Shown in pieces: positions 48,425 to 60,747 of a DNA stretch of 64,000 nt. The notes under the pieces are model-generated. The model saw only the letters and a list, made by a program, of their open reading frames with translations, searched no databases and was not told the DNA's origin. The stretch spans positions 179,646,011 through 179,710,010 of the forward strand of contig CP136064.1 of assembly GCA_032622095.1 (NCBI GenBank), read 5' to 3'. Origin of the DNA: Siphonodentalium dalli (lineage: Eukaryota > Mollusca > Scaphopoda > Gadilida > Siphonodentaliidae). The position numbers were made by a program, and so were the translations under genes. Position 1 is the stretch's first letter. Every line of letters starts with the position of its first letter.

Positions 48425-49216
48425 GAATATATACCTGGACCACTAAACTTATGTGCTCATATGCTCTCTCGCATACCACTTAATGATGTCAAGGACACCA
48501 CTGATACTGAACAGGAAGAACCTGACATCAGTGATAAAGCTTATAAAATAGCAACGTTAAACTCTAACAAATTTAACCCTAAAGACTATGTCGCTTGTGA
48601 AATATCTGATAATGAATTACCTACAATGGCTAATCTACAGATACCTGGGTATAACATGATTGTTGAACAGGACAAAGATGATGACATAGTCGAGCTTAAG
48701 AAGCAATATAATAGTTCTAAACCACCACCGTCTATTTGGGATAAATATATCATAATCCAAGGCATATTGCATTATATTAGTGATGCCAAGGATGATCCTC
48801 AACTTAGAATATGCATTCCTGAGCATCTACACGCATCAATATTGCAGCAATATCACAACAATAATGGTCATGTCGGGACAGATAAAATGTTCTCCTTAAA
48901 ATTAAAATATCATTGGAAGAATTTATATAAAGATATTTATCAACACTGTGATACTTGCATTATTTGTAAAAGTAGAAATCTTAAGAAAATAAAACCTCCT
49001 TTGCAAGACGCGGATATATCTCCATATCCATTCGCGAAAATAGGATTAGATCTTTCTGGACCCTATACAACTACGCTCTCAGGTAACAAGTACATCGCCA
49101 CCTTCATTGATTTGTATCGTGGTTGGCCTGAAAGTTTCGCAATTCCAGATAAGACCGCTCAAACAATAGCACAATTATTAAAGGGGAAAAAAATGGTGGC
49201 ATTAATAGGCCCATGA
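48425..49216 (+). pseudogene. Integrase N-terminal half of the LTR element
   Basis: One frame over from the RNase H stop, IEYIPGPLNL and MLSRIPLND link into the integrase. The HHCC zinc-binding module is visible (QQYHNNNGHVG...HCDTCIICKSR), then the core start FAKIGLDLSGPY with the first catalytic Asp and TFIDLYRGWPESF. Sequence diverges after IAQLLKG, before the second Asp and the Glu, so the core is truncated. Confidence 0.8.
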
Positions 49217-49540
49217 TATAATCACTATCACAAATGATAGCCATACGAGATACAAGAAGATACAAAAACGTTCTGTGTTTCTCTATTGGGAGAATATAAT
49301 CACACATTTTTCAAACTACCCGCTGTCCACTGGGGAGCTCCATTTAGGCCGATCGATGACGTATGAGCCTCACCTCCGGTTAAAATTGTGAGCGCAGTCA
49401 TTGACATTTTCTATTGCTTCCGTGTTGAATTTGTGGCTGTTTACATCGGTATTAAATCAATTTCCATCGGTATTAAATCAATTTCCATCTATTCAACGCT
49501 GCTATTATTAAAAATGCAATTTCACAATGTTTAGTTAAAT

Positions 49541-50085
49541 ATGGCGGACTCGGGCGAATTAATGGGAACAATCGGCTACAATTTCGAGCCAGAATTTACT
49601 GAGGAAGAGTTGTCTCACGCTCAACAATCTGATTCTGAATCTTGTAATATGGATCCCCGCTTCCGAGATCGTTCTTTGTGGATAGATTGGTGATGTGTGA
49701 GTGTTGTGTCCCTATTGACGAAGATGAATTCTGCGTTTGCTGCAGAGAACAAAGCTATTGTGAGGGACTCATTCCTGACGGCCGTTCCCGTGTGACTTCC
49801 AGTGCACAATTCGAAAAATTGATTCTGGACACTGATGTATTGCTGATGACATTTCTTCAGATCATGTGGTTTAAAAAACAAAGAGCTCCAGAGGTTTTGA
49901 CAAACAAGCAATACAGATTGTCAGCTTACCGTCAGTTTATTGTGTGGGCATTTCGTGGTGAGAGACTGGGGCGTTTCAACAGAATACCTTTGCCTGCATG
50001 TGTGTTCAAGAAGATTCACGATACATTTCCAGATCCAGAAGGAAGATATACAGGCTTTCAATATGCTGATGAATTGTTCAACTAA
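49541..50085 (+). pseudogene. P2X7 C-terminal-domain-like (Zn-binding) protein, single exon, one frameshift
   Basis: ATG at 49541 opens 50 codons (MADSGELMGTIGYNFEPEFT...) ending at TGA 49691. A second frame overlapping from 49678 continues the family: MCECCVPIDEDEFCVCCREQ, QYRLSAYRQFIVWAFRGERL, IPLPACVFKKIHDTFPDPEG and a Y.GFQYADE end. The Cys-rich block, AYRQF.VW and 'P.CV...I...FP...G.Y.GF' are hallmarks of the cytoplasmic zinc/nucleotide-binding domain of P2X7 receptors, which exists as stand-alone genes in many invertebrates. The two halves are offset by one base. An AATAAA follows at 50195. Lack of introns suggests a retrocopy or a naturally single-exon gene. A sequencing error could also explain the shift. 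Confidence 0.7.
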
Positions 50086-50194
50086 CTCATTTGTTATGGA
50101 TATAGGTATAAAGGCACATGTATATTGTGACTTATTTCAGTATTTCAAACTAATACCTCGGAAAATATAACGGTCTATAACCACAGTTGCTGGA

Positions 50195-50200
50195 AATAAA
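50195..50200 (+). terminator. Poly(A) signal AATAAA
   Basis: Lies 110 bp after the stop of the P2X7-domain ORF; the only canonical signal close by. Confidence 0.45.
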
Positions 50201-50561
50201 GTACCGGCACCACAAAATAAGGATTTAATCAAATTTCTACTGTTGAGTGCTTAATAGTAATATATACATCATTACATGTACGTTTATTGTTTTTCTGATG
50301 AAATTCAGACCTAGACAATCCTTATTTGGCTCTGTACATTCAGGTTAATTTTCACCATGTCCAATATGTGGACCTGCCTATTCTTTGATTCTATTTTCAG
50401 TATGATTATGAACTCTTAAAACAATAGAAGTACATGTATATACTGCAGTTAATGGACCTGTACATATTTATCATTTATATTCACCAGTTACTTTCTGTGT
50501 TTCTCTAACATACTACCATAGTATATAGCGGATGGCTGCACTTCTATGTGGTACATGTACT

Positions 50562-50784
50562 TTTATACTTTTAGTAATTGACCACTTAATCACAGCAGGA
50601 TTATGGGTAATTTTTCAGGATTTAGTCGGAAAAAATATGGCTTATTGCCATTCATCGGAAAGCTTTTGCTGTGAGCTTTCCGATGAATGGCAATAACTGA
50701 ATAAGCCATATTTCCGACTAAATCTTGAAAATTACCCATAATTCTGATGTGGTTAAGTGGTCAATTACTTTGGGCATTACTGTA
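50562..50784. mobile_element. Hairpin MITE, copy A
   Basis: Two long complementary arms ('aggatttagtcgg', 'ccattcatcggaaagct') meet near 50670. The right end TTTGGGCATTACTG|TA matches copies B and C; the left end is eroded. Confidence 0.8.
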
Positions 50785-53700
50785 GTATGATGTACGGTAT
50801 GCCCCGTATTTTGTGTTTACTGTGTTTATTTGAGAAATGTTATTTGTTGATAATGCCATCATTACCTGAGCATTTACATGTACTGTACTGTACAATATAT
50901 TACTACAACTAACTAGTTTATAAATTTGACTATGTCCCTTATTTTTGGGACTTTATGTCCGGTAACCGTGGTATTTATGAAGAGATTTCAAAACCTGTCT
51001 ACCCTTCAGCAAATTTTCAAAAGCTACATGTACATACCTTTCAGTACTTTTTTTGGTGAGAGTAAGCCCATCAGTGGTAGTATGCCCACTGGAAGAATTT
51101 AACAATATTGAAATAAGTATTGCCCCAAAATCCAACCACGTCCATGTCAGTTGTATACCATTTCAGAAAACAAGATGCATTAAACTTCAAAGACACTGAT
51201 ATTTTAATATTTAGTTTTTCATTCAGACCAAATTATTCACTGATAAACTAACTACTACTCTTGGGATCCAAATAAGCATACCCATATGCTTATTAATTTT
51301 TGGAAAAGTTGCCGCCCTGTATGGTTCTTATTTGGGTTAGTACATGTATGTTTGTTTTAAAAAGTGGCATTGTCAAAAAAATTATACTGCAGGCCTAACA
51401 GATTTGCTGGAGCATTTATTCAGATCAGGAACAGATAGTCCAAACATGTTGCTGGAAGTCTGTTTGGTAACTCCTATGACAACAAACAGTGCAAAATTTT
51501 ATAAATATATATGATTGACCTTATAGAATTTCAGATAGTCTTTCTTCTATGTTGGAAATACTCTTATTCCGTACCTTATGCTTATTTGGACCCCGAGAGT
51601 AGTAGTCATTTGAAATTTTACAGAAACAATTTTGAGTAAGATAACGTTAGATACGGTAGTACATGTATGGCATGTATTGTTTTAGGCCAAAACAAAAAAC
51701 CTCTTTGTTTCCGATACCCTGCCTGGCTGAGATTTTCTTCCCTGCCTTAATTTTTTTTCTTCAATTTTCTCCAAAAGGCTAGTCTATATAACTTTACCTG
51801 TTAGAGTGTCAATGTGATTTTATCATTTTTCCCAATCCCAAAAGCAAAAATATGTCTGTTATTAAGCTCAACGTTGGTAGCGATCTTACTGCAGAGTGAA
51901 TTAATTCAAGGGACAGCATATTTTTATACAATGCTTGGCTCATTTTCAATACACATTGATCTACCATATTCCATGGGACTGACTACACTATTATATCACT
52001 TACGTATGAAAGGTTGTTTTTTTTTAAATTGTAAAAAAATAAAATACCAGCCTGCCTGTCCTAAAACAGAATTTTTTTGTTTTGGCCTTATAACTACATG
52101 TATATTATACACCATTTGTGCAAATACATTTCTTGTGTCAGGGTCCCACTCTTATTGGTAATGCAATCCCAATCCCAGCAGTTGAATTAACCAATCAGAG
52201 CATCCATGAGTATATGTCCTCGAGTTGGAAAATGGTACCTGTAGTTCCACAAATTATGGTGTAATATACATGTACGGTACTAGTTGTTTTATACCGGTAA
52301 GTGCTTATGTTTCTGTAAAATTTCCAAATACTGTGGAAAAATACTAGTACATTGTACACGGAAATCATGATTCCATCATCGAGAATAATTGACTATTATT
52401 TATATATAATAATGGCATTATAAATTGTACAGTATGTTGGTATTTTGGATATACCAGTACAATTTCTGAAATATGTGTACTGTTATCATGTATCTGATGA
52501 ATCTAGCGGAGTGTTCCACATCACTTTAAAATTTGTGGTAATGTATGTACTAGTACATATTAAAAGTGGTTGCTTTCATCACATTTTGATTTCACTGTCA
52601 GTAGAATTACCAGTAAAAACTGCTTTAGTTGATAAAAGAAAAGATATTTCTTCCAGTCCTATTTAAATAGAGGTTCATTTGTATGGATTATCACAAAATC
52701 GGATGAAATATAAGTCCTGGTTGACTCCATGTTCTGATGATTAAATACAATTTTGGATAGATATGAGAAATTTATATGTAGCACATCCTCTTTGTGTAAC
52801 AAAATTTGCTTGATACTGCCTTTCTAGTACCATTCAGTGTGAGAGTATAAACATAAGTTTTAGTAAGATACATAAGATATACATAAAAAAAGATAGTATG
52901 TTTCCGGTAACTGTGTGAAAAAAAATTAGGGTGGGTAGGTAGTGATTTTAAAAAAAATAATTTTTAAATTCTTTATCCAGCTGCATAAATATTGAACTAT
53001 CTCAACCGAAGTGACATAAAATGCCAACTCATGTTGTGGGGAAAGTATTACAAAAGTTGAAATATACATTAAGATTGAATAAAAGATCAAACTTGGTTTA
53101 TGCTTAAGTGTGTGATTTGTTCTTCACATACTGCATTTTCATAATTTTAGCTATATTACTTGGTATGAAATGATGTCACTAATGTTTTATGAGAATTTTT
53201 ACCCATATCGACATTACACCGTTAATTGTGTTGTGATGACTAAATCCCATTGTCTGGAAGTAGCAAGAACATGTACATGTACATCCAACCTAGCATGCCT
53301 GGTTTTTGGAAACAGTAGCTGTACCCCTAACATGTGTGGTGATAACCCATATATACATGTACCAATACACACCCACCATGTCTGTTGATAGTTCCTAAAC
53401 AAGCTCAAAGCAGGCCTGTGATCGACTCACATGAAATTAAAATCGCAAAATCATGCCCATCAATCTGGAGTTTTAAGTTCAACTTTTGAGGTCCAGCTGT
53501 CACTTTATGGTCACTTTACACAGGGTTATGTTAGAAACCACGTGTTTTGCACACTAATGAACATTATGTATGTGCATTGGTGGTAAAGAAAACCCCCTTT
53601 TTTTATAGAAATTTTCGGCTTTTTCTCAAATTATCAATACAAATATTCTAAAGGGTTGGCGGTTATTTTTAATGTCGGTCGATGTGCGGAAATATAGTAT

Positions 53701-54861
53701 CTTTTTTCTTTGGCCTTAATTGCACTAAAAACTGAAAATAAAATAAAATAGTTGAATAGTCATATGTGCTATTACTGCATGTACTACACATATACTAGTA
53801 CCACAGGTCCCTGGGGAAAATTACTAAAATACCAATATACACTACCGGTATATACTGGTATAGTCTATATTGGTATTTTAAGAATTTTCCCTAGGGGCCT
53901 GTGACTAGTACTAGTATCTTACTAAAGCATACGGTAACATTTCTAATGACTGGATACAATCATTTGTCAAATTGTTTGTTCTGATTAATTATTCTTAATT
54001 GACTATTTGTCATTAGTTTGGCATTTTAAATCCTGATCAGACAGACAAGAGGCCCGGAATCACACCATATCACACTACCTGCAGCATATTCACAGCAAAT
54101 TGTAAAACACTTCACTGCCCTTCTGCCATCTGTGTACATGTACCAGCATATTAATATTGTGGCAAGAAAACTACAGATGTGCAGTGGATTATGTTACATA
54201 CATGTATTATGCATGTAGGCCTTTTGTGGTTCCCATTATTCTGCCACATGTTTTACTTAGAGGGGGGGGTGCTGGGTGGATTCTTTCAAAGTGAATCTCC
54301 AAATTTCGCCAATAGCCAATAAATCATCGTTTTTTTTATATGCCCATATACGGTACATGTATATGGGGAGGGGGGCTGAATTTATTGATCCACATCATGA
54401 GCACATGGGTAACTTGACCCTTGAAGTGTAAAGAGTCATGAGATAGGTGTTGTGGACTTTATGTGACTTAAAGTGACACTGACAATTAAACTAATCATGT
54501 TTGTTACTAATCTTTATCCGAGCATGTACCTCAGCTAGTATTAGATAATTGGGAGTTTTTAAGTCTACATGTGGCTTTAATATTTACATGCTGGTAAACA
54601 TGAAAAAATTTATTTGCATAGTTGAATACTGAACCTTATGGGCTCTGTTAAAAGTTTGGAAGACTTTAAATAATAGAACTTTTGCACAACATTGATGAGC
54701 AGCTTCTACAGTAGCTTTCCTCGCATAGCACCTGCTACGGAACAGTTACTTAAGCACCTAATAATTTCATAGCAGCTCACATCAGAAATTCAGAAGTCAT
54801 ATTAATTTTTCGTTGAGTCTAAAAGACTATTCATTTTATCATTTATGTTTAGAAGCACATG
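50785..54861. other. Long non-coding stretch
   Basis: AT-rich, with frequent ACATGTA/TACATGT repeats. ORFs up to 115 codons (51814-52161) are hydrophobic, low-complexity and without family resemblance. Apart from the hairpin at 53793-53918, no element boundary or exon stands out. Confidence 0.45.
53793..53918. repeat. 125-bp imperfect palindrome
   Basis: Left arm ACTAGTACCACAGGTCCCTG / AAAATACCAATATA pairs with right arm TATATTGGTATTTT / GGGGCCTGTGACTAGTA around a short centre. Non-coding; probably a small MITE. Confidence 0.7.
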
Positions 54862-54863
54862 TA

Positions 54864-55076
54864 CAGTAATGCCCTAAGTAAACTACCTCTTAACCAAAGC
54901 AGAATTATGGGTAACTTTTCAGGATTTAGTCGGAAATATGGCTTGTTAACATTCATCGGAAAGCTCTCGGCGAGAGCTTTCCGATGAATGGCAACAAGCC
55001 ATATCTCCGACTAAATCCTGAAAAGTTACCCATAATTCTGCTTTGGTTAAGAGGTTGATTACTTAGGGCATTACTG
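54864..55076. mobile_element. Hairpin MITE, copy B
   Basis: TA|CAGTAATGCCCTAAGTAA...TTACTTAGGGCATTACTG|TA; 213 bp that fold almost completely on themselves. TA flanks imply Tc1/mariner-type target choice. Confidence 0.9.
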
Positions 55077-55585
55077 TAGCCGTACAATTTAGACTCAAGT
55101 TAAAGCTATTATTGGGCGTCGCAGTGAGTCTGAGGGTTAAACCCTTTCTGTCAAAAGCAAATCACAGAGAGAACTTAATATAAGCAAACTTTGTTCTTGT
55201 TTTCATTATAAACATGTACATTTACCATATATATCCTCAAATCTCAGATTCTGGCAATTCTAGAATCATTGTGTTGTCAGCGATTTGCTTACTAGTATCT
55301 GTCACTGCGGCTGTACTGTTTGTTCATACACATCTAACCTACATGTATTCTCAAATTGTCAATAACTCGTAATTAGGATGATAAAAATTATCAGTTTTAT
55401 AAGAACAAAGTATGCTTATTTTATTATTTTCTGTTTGTTTTTGACATAAAACATTTTTACCATCAAACCCACTGCAGGCCGCTACAGTAGTTGCTCTAAG
55501 ACTGAACATGGTTTGAATTGTGAAGAAATGATTCTCATCTGATTAATCTTTGCACGTTATAAAGTCAGTTACATGTATATAGAGC

Positions 55586-55928
55586 TTAAAGATGCATAAT
55601 CGTAATTACATGTGTAATGCTCCCAAATTACTATTTCTTTGGCTTCGCAGGTATAAAATATTTTATTGGAACCGAGGAACCCACCCATCTAAGCTCAGAG
55701 TGATCAGATATAAATTTTTGAAATTTTCGATTTCCCGTGATGTGTACTTTTTAGTAGACAAAATGTTAATAAATAAAACATTTTGGACAATTTTATACTA
55801 TAGTTTACTGTGGTTAGCATTATTTTTGGGCAATTAATCAATTCTGATAACTGAAGGGGCATATAAAAAAAATGAAATTGTTGGAATTTCATGATATGGG
55901 GACAGTCAAATCCAATTGAGTACCTTTA
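55586..55928. mobile_element. TTAA-flanked MITE, copy 5
   Basis: Inverse orientation to copies 2-4: left TTAAAGATGCATAATCG, right 'attgagtaccttta'. Shares 'ctatttctttggcttcg' and 'atatggggac'. The right TTAA is TTAT. The 81-codon ORF inside is spurious. Confidence 0.75.
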
Positions 55929-56249
55929 TCGAAGGGGTACATTATGGCCAGTGTCAGATTCACAGCCCTGAACATTGTACGTTTGAGCTCAAGAGCTTGT
56001 CACAATATATAAAAAGTGCTTCTAGTAACTTGTAGGTTGATACCTTGTGTATCATTGTATCAGCTAGGGGTCATAACTTGAAACTAAACAATCATGAACG
56101 TATTCAAATTTCTCATTGCTAATTTGAATAGGAAATTTGTTGAAATAATCGAGATTTAACTTTCAGTAATCAAAACACCCTAAATCAAAATCGAATATGG
56201 CTTTTAGTTGAATACTTGCATATGCAGATGTCAGATGTGAATCATAATT

Positions 56250-58049
56250 TCATTTCCACATTTCACTTATTCTATACTCTATTGGCAAAAAATTCTCTCT
56301 CTTCTGTTTAACAACTTCTATCATCATTTGATTAACCCAGTTGTACTGTTTTTTCTCGTACATCGGCTTAACTACCCACTGTGCTGATGCTTTGGGGTAT
56401 ACACTTTTGAACTTGAGTTCACCATCAGGACCAACCTTTTGTGGCCTACCAAGGTTTGTGTTATGGTCTATAGCGGCCAGCGCTATAGACGTCCACATCT
56501 GATCATGATCAAATTCTAATCGTTTGGGCGTATATTTGAGTAGCAAACTGAAAAACTTCCAGTCTGCCGGTGTGGCAGAACATGTTTAGCATTTTGATAT
56601 CTTTGCAGAGTCTTTTATTTTCTACGACTTCCTTGATAGCTTTGTGTGGCTTTGAATCTTTTTTTAGCCATTTTTTTTTCTTCGCAACACGTGGAATTCG
56701 TTTATGGCCACACTTTTTGAATTTCTTTCCTTTAAATCTATGTGTGTTAATAATATGATGTGCAATACTACGCCAACTTTCTTGCAACAGAACCTTGTCA
56801 CCATTACAATTTTTGGAGCAATACCATAAATGGTTTACTATGGCTTTTATCCACCCATGTATCTCATCATTCCCCTTCAATCTAGCTTTTTTCAGAAGTC
56901 TTTTTTTAATGTTTTTACTCATATGCATGAGTCAAATTGATGATCAGTTTGATTGAACTCAGTGTTGATAATTTTCCTTATTGTTGTGTGTCTCAGTCAC
57001 AATTATATCTATTGATAAGCCTTCATTTTTAAGTTCTAAGAAGGATTCTTTAAAAGCTTTCGCTTCTAATTTAGGTGAGCTTCCAGTTTCATTCACATTG
57101 GAATTTTGGAAGTGAATTAGTTTGTTTGTGTCTATATCCATTTAAGAATAAGTAAAATATTTAGCACTAAATCCTGCTAAATCCAGGGGAATCAATTCGG
57201 CCGTCACCAGCGAGCCTTATTTTTTTGCCAGATTCCTTAATGTCATTTATATTTGTTTTGCTCATATCTTCCCATGTTTTCTTCACCACTGGCATAACAT
57301 TTTGTCTCAAGTTTGAGGTGAGTTGTGCGAGAAATATATTGTATATTAAAAACGTCTGCAAATTGTGAGATGTGGGAAAATGTTTGTCCAAATAATAGGG
57401 TTGAGCAGCAGCAAGCAGATTGCCTGCCGGTAATTTCCCAATGAAAGGCTGAGAACACCACTTTAAGATCGCATGCCCACCAGTACAAAAAGTAGATATT
57501 GTTAAACATGTTCCGGTCAATTCTATTTTTGTGTCATCCATATCAGGGGGAACCCCCACACTCACTACACTTCACAAAGAAAATAATTTCATTTAGACTG
57601 CTTTCAAAAATGATGAACTTTTTCTCATTCACTAGCTTTGAGAGTCTTCAGACACATTTTCACACTCAGATTCTGTATTTGAATCCGAAGATTCACACAC
57701 AATCCTTATCAGAAGACCTATCATCACATTCAGATTCAGAGCTCTCAATCTGATCAGAACCTGCTTGCAACAGAACCTCTTTTTCAGATGAAGGATGAGA
57801 ATTACATGCACTTGTAGGGTTATTAGAACTTGTGGTACATTTAACAGGTATACCGGAGGCATTTGGAATTGACAGATTGACACACTCTTTCTCAGAACAT
57901 TTCTCTTTCATATAATAGCTGTGCTCTCGACTGATGAATACTGAATTTTCTTTCTCACATTGCTGACACACATGACCACAGGAGAGTAAACATTCCGATG
58001 AATCTCTCGCTCCGGGTGCAGAATCTCTCTCATGTGATGAATGTCTTTC
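56250..58049 (-). pseudogene. DNA-transposase-like protein (possibly ISL2EU/IS4EU type), decayed
   Basis: Read leftward from an acceptor-like 'tatttccgcag' (58050): a Cys-bearing, Ser/Glu-rich start (CLLSCGHVCQQCEKE), an acidic stretch, FVKCSECGGSP, GTCLTISTFCTGGHAILKWC with SQPFIGKLPAGNL, then KIRLAGDGRIDSPGFS, NVNETGSSPKLEAKAF, MHMSKNIKKRLLKKA, HHIINTHRFKGK, CHTGRLEVFQF and NTNLGRPQKVGPDGELKFK. These blocks, in this order, are familiar from a transposase-like family widespread in invertebrates and fish. GDGR.DSPG supplies a candidate catalytic Asp; where relatives have TDRH this copy reads TETHNN. At least four frame changes or stops (about 57710, 57560, 57160-57140, 56950). The superfamily name is tentative. 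Confidence 0.65.
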
Positions 58050-58055
58050 CTGCGG

Positions 58056-58752
58056 AAATAAGGAGGGATAATTTAAGCATCATCATCTTTCATACATGAA
58101 GTTTGAAATTACAGATATATGGGCATTTCATGATTGATACCGAGGGTGAAACTTTATCCCCATGTACATGTACATTGTGGTAAAACTTTAAAAAATAGAA
58201 TTGATTTTGAAAATAAATAGACTTTTGCCATTGATTATGTAAAATAAAAAAATTGCATGCTATTGCTGGCTATTATTGCAGCTTTTCATACAGCAAAACG
58301 CTGCCAAAATCATGTTACTGTAGAGATAAATTCAAGTTACATTATATAATCTCTAGTAGAATGTGCTTTAAGATTTTGTGTATATTTTCTCCTGTTGAAG
58401 TCAATAAATGATGCTATTCTCACAAATAACACATGCACGCTTTCAATGTGGTTTTTTCCAGTTGGTTCCCAGCGCTAATGCCCATATATCTTTCATTATG
58501 TACATGTAACATGATACCGGTATGTAAATATTGAATGTATTATATCATAAACAAATTATTTGTGGACAAAATGTTGGAACTTATAGAACGGGGGGGGGGG
58601 TATATTTTTATTTTATTTTTGAGACTGGGGACCCACCACCCAGGAGTGCAATGTTTCCAGTTTCAAATTAGAAAATGCTCACCCACCCTGTCGATTGTGT
58701 GTTTATGGACCAAACAAATCGAGAAAATACAGAGTACAATAATGTACATTAT
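58056..58752. other. No gene seen
   Basis: AT-rich. Should contain upstream exons of the minus-strand transposase-like pseudogene if they survive; none recognised. A poly-G tract lies at about 58592. Confidence 0.35.
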
Positions 58753-59205
58753 TTAAAGATGCATAATCCGAATTAATGCTCCCAAATTACTACCTCTTTG
58801 GCTTCGGGGGTAACTAATATCTGATTCAAGTCGATGAACCCACCCATCAAATCTCAGAGTGGCTTGACAGATATCGATTATTGTTATTAGTTATTTCTCG
58901 AGATGAGTACTTTTTTGTGGCCTGGTAAAAATTGCCAAGGCGACTGTCTCGGACCAAATTGCAGATGAAGATAGTTAACTCTAAAATCAAGTGGCTTTGG
59001 CTGTTGAAAAGTTGCAATGCGGCCATATTTTGTTGAACAAAATGTTGATAAATATCACGTTTTGTGAAAGTCTATACTATACATGTAGTTCACAGTGGTC
59101 AGCATTATTTTTGGGCAATTAATTGATTCAAAAGCGGCATTTCAAAAAAATTGTTGTTGGAATCCGATGATATGGGGACCATCAAATCGGATTGAGTACC
59201 TTTAA
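58753..59205. mobile_element. TTAA-flanked MITE, copy 6
   Basis: The best-preserved copy: TTAAAGATGCATAATCCG at the left and 'ggattgagtacctttaa' at the right, TTAA on both sides, 453 bp, with family phrases throughout. Confidence 0.8.
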
Positions 59206-59722
59206 TATCTAATAAATTAGTGCATGTATCCCAAGGAAGTGTCTTTTGATACTCTGACAGAATAATTAAGCGATGGCAGGCATAGCGATGAAACTTCACA
59301 GTACCCAAAGCAACTTTATTGGAATTCACACAACAGTGCATGATTGCGTACCCGCGTTTGTAAAGGTTTATATTTGTGTATACTTATCTCTGTCTGTGTA
59401 TACATGGATTCGGGTGCAAGCTGTTAAGTATGCATGTATGCCCTTACAATGTATATACATGCAGTACATGTAATTTTGAATGTTTTTTCTTTTTTGTTCT
59501 AATTTGTTGTTCATAAATCATATATACTCTCCAGAATTGGAGGCAATAAAGATTAAATATATTTTCACTTTCATAAAAGTAATCAGTTATCTGAAAGTTT
59601 TATTGCAGATTTTTATTTTCACTTTAAAAGTTATATCAGACATTCTTGGTGTGTCACATACATGTACAAGTAGTTGCAGGCCTCGGACATTATATATTCA
59701 TCACATAATTAATCCACACATA

Positions 59723-59932
59723 CATTAATGCCCTAAGTAATCGACCCCTTAACCACAGCAGAATTATGGGTAACTTTTCAGGATTTAGTCGGAAATATGG
59801 CTTGTTGCCATTCATCGGAAAGCTCCCGAGAGCTTTTCGATGAATGGCAACAAGCCATATTTCCGACTAAATCCTGAAAAGTTACCCATAATTCTGCTGT
59901 GTTTAAGGAGTCGATTACTTAGGGCATTACTG
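59723..59932. mobile_element. Hairpin MITE, copy C
   Basis: TA-flanked, 210 bp, arms nearly perfect complements with a tiny loop around 59826. Ends CATTAATGCCC and GGGCATTACTG. Confidence 0.9.
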
Positions 59933-59934
59933 TA

Positions 59935-60743
59935 CATGTTTATCAAAATATGAGAAATTATGTCATAAAGTGAGAAATTGGACTTTAAGTCCAACAATTT
60001 GAGATTACCTTGGTACTTAGTGTGTAGTTAATAGTGCTATACTTACATTGGGACTTTGTTCAGTAATAAGAAAAAGTCAGGTTTGTATTATTTTATGTTT
60101 CTCTTAAAGTGACATATGCATGCACTACTTACATTTGTACATAATACACGAAGCACTGGTTGTTAGTTCCATATTTTAACTGTACTAGTAATTTAGTCTT
60201 TATTGATCCAAATGTATCTGTCTCACTGTTTCTGGTTATTATCATGTGATGTTTTGTACGGGGGGGGTCCTCGCGAGTAAGACCAGTACCAACTTATTGA
60301 GTAAAAACGTGCATGAGCCCCCAGACTTACTGACGGGTGTATACAGACTAGTAGTATGATAGTAGTATCATATCTATACATATGTATATGACACAGTATC
60401 TTATTCTGTCAGTTATTCATGTCAGCATTGTATTAAAATTATCAAAATTAAAATGTGTGTTTTATGGGACCAAAGAATTGTGTCAATGCAATTTGTGTAT
60501 CAGGTACATGTACGTTGTATGTTTCATTGTTGCAAATCATATTAATCAATTTAATGGTAAATAAATCATTTTTTTTCATTTATTTAATGAAAATAGTGTT
60601 CATTTCTATTTTAATGCATGTCTGCATATCAGTCAATTATTTATGGACAAATTGAAGTAAGCCATATAACTTTCACATTAAAAATCTAATTACAATTTAA
60701 TTAATAAAAATTTCTGTTTTCCAAAACTTTGCTCCAATAAAGC
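59935..60743. other. No gene seen
   Basis: AT-rich spacer with a G7 run near 60261; short ORFs only. Confidence 0.4.
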
Positions 60744-60747
60744 TTAA

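Larger units (their letters stand above)
44221..49216 (+). mobile_element. Ty3/gypsy-type LTR retrotransposon, degenerate, lacking its 3' end
   Basis: Gene order after the 5' LTR is gag-like region, protease, reverse transcriptase, RNase H, integrase, as in Ty3/gypsy. The copy stops inside the integrase core at about 49216, and no second LTR was found. Nonsense and frame changes separate every domain (for example TGA at 47431, TAA at 48418). The copy is not functional. Confidence 0.85.

Noticed and set aside
49140-49330. 3' LTR after the integrase fragment
   Set aside because: No TGTGACA or TGTCACA ends and no similarity to the 5' LTR; the element is truncated.
51814-52161. 115-codon ORF with hydrophobic segments
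   Set aside because: No splice context, no family resemblance, AT-rich composition; open by chance.
55592-55837. 81-codon ORF
   Set aside because: Lies entirely inside MITE copy 5.
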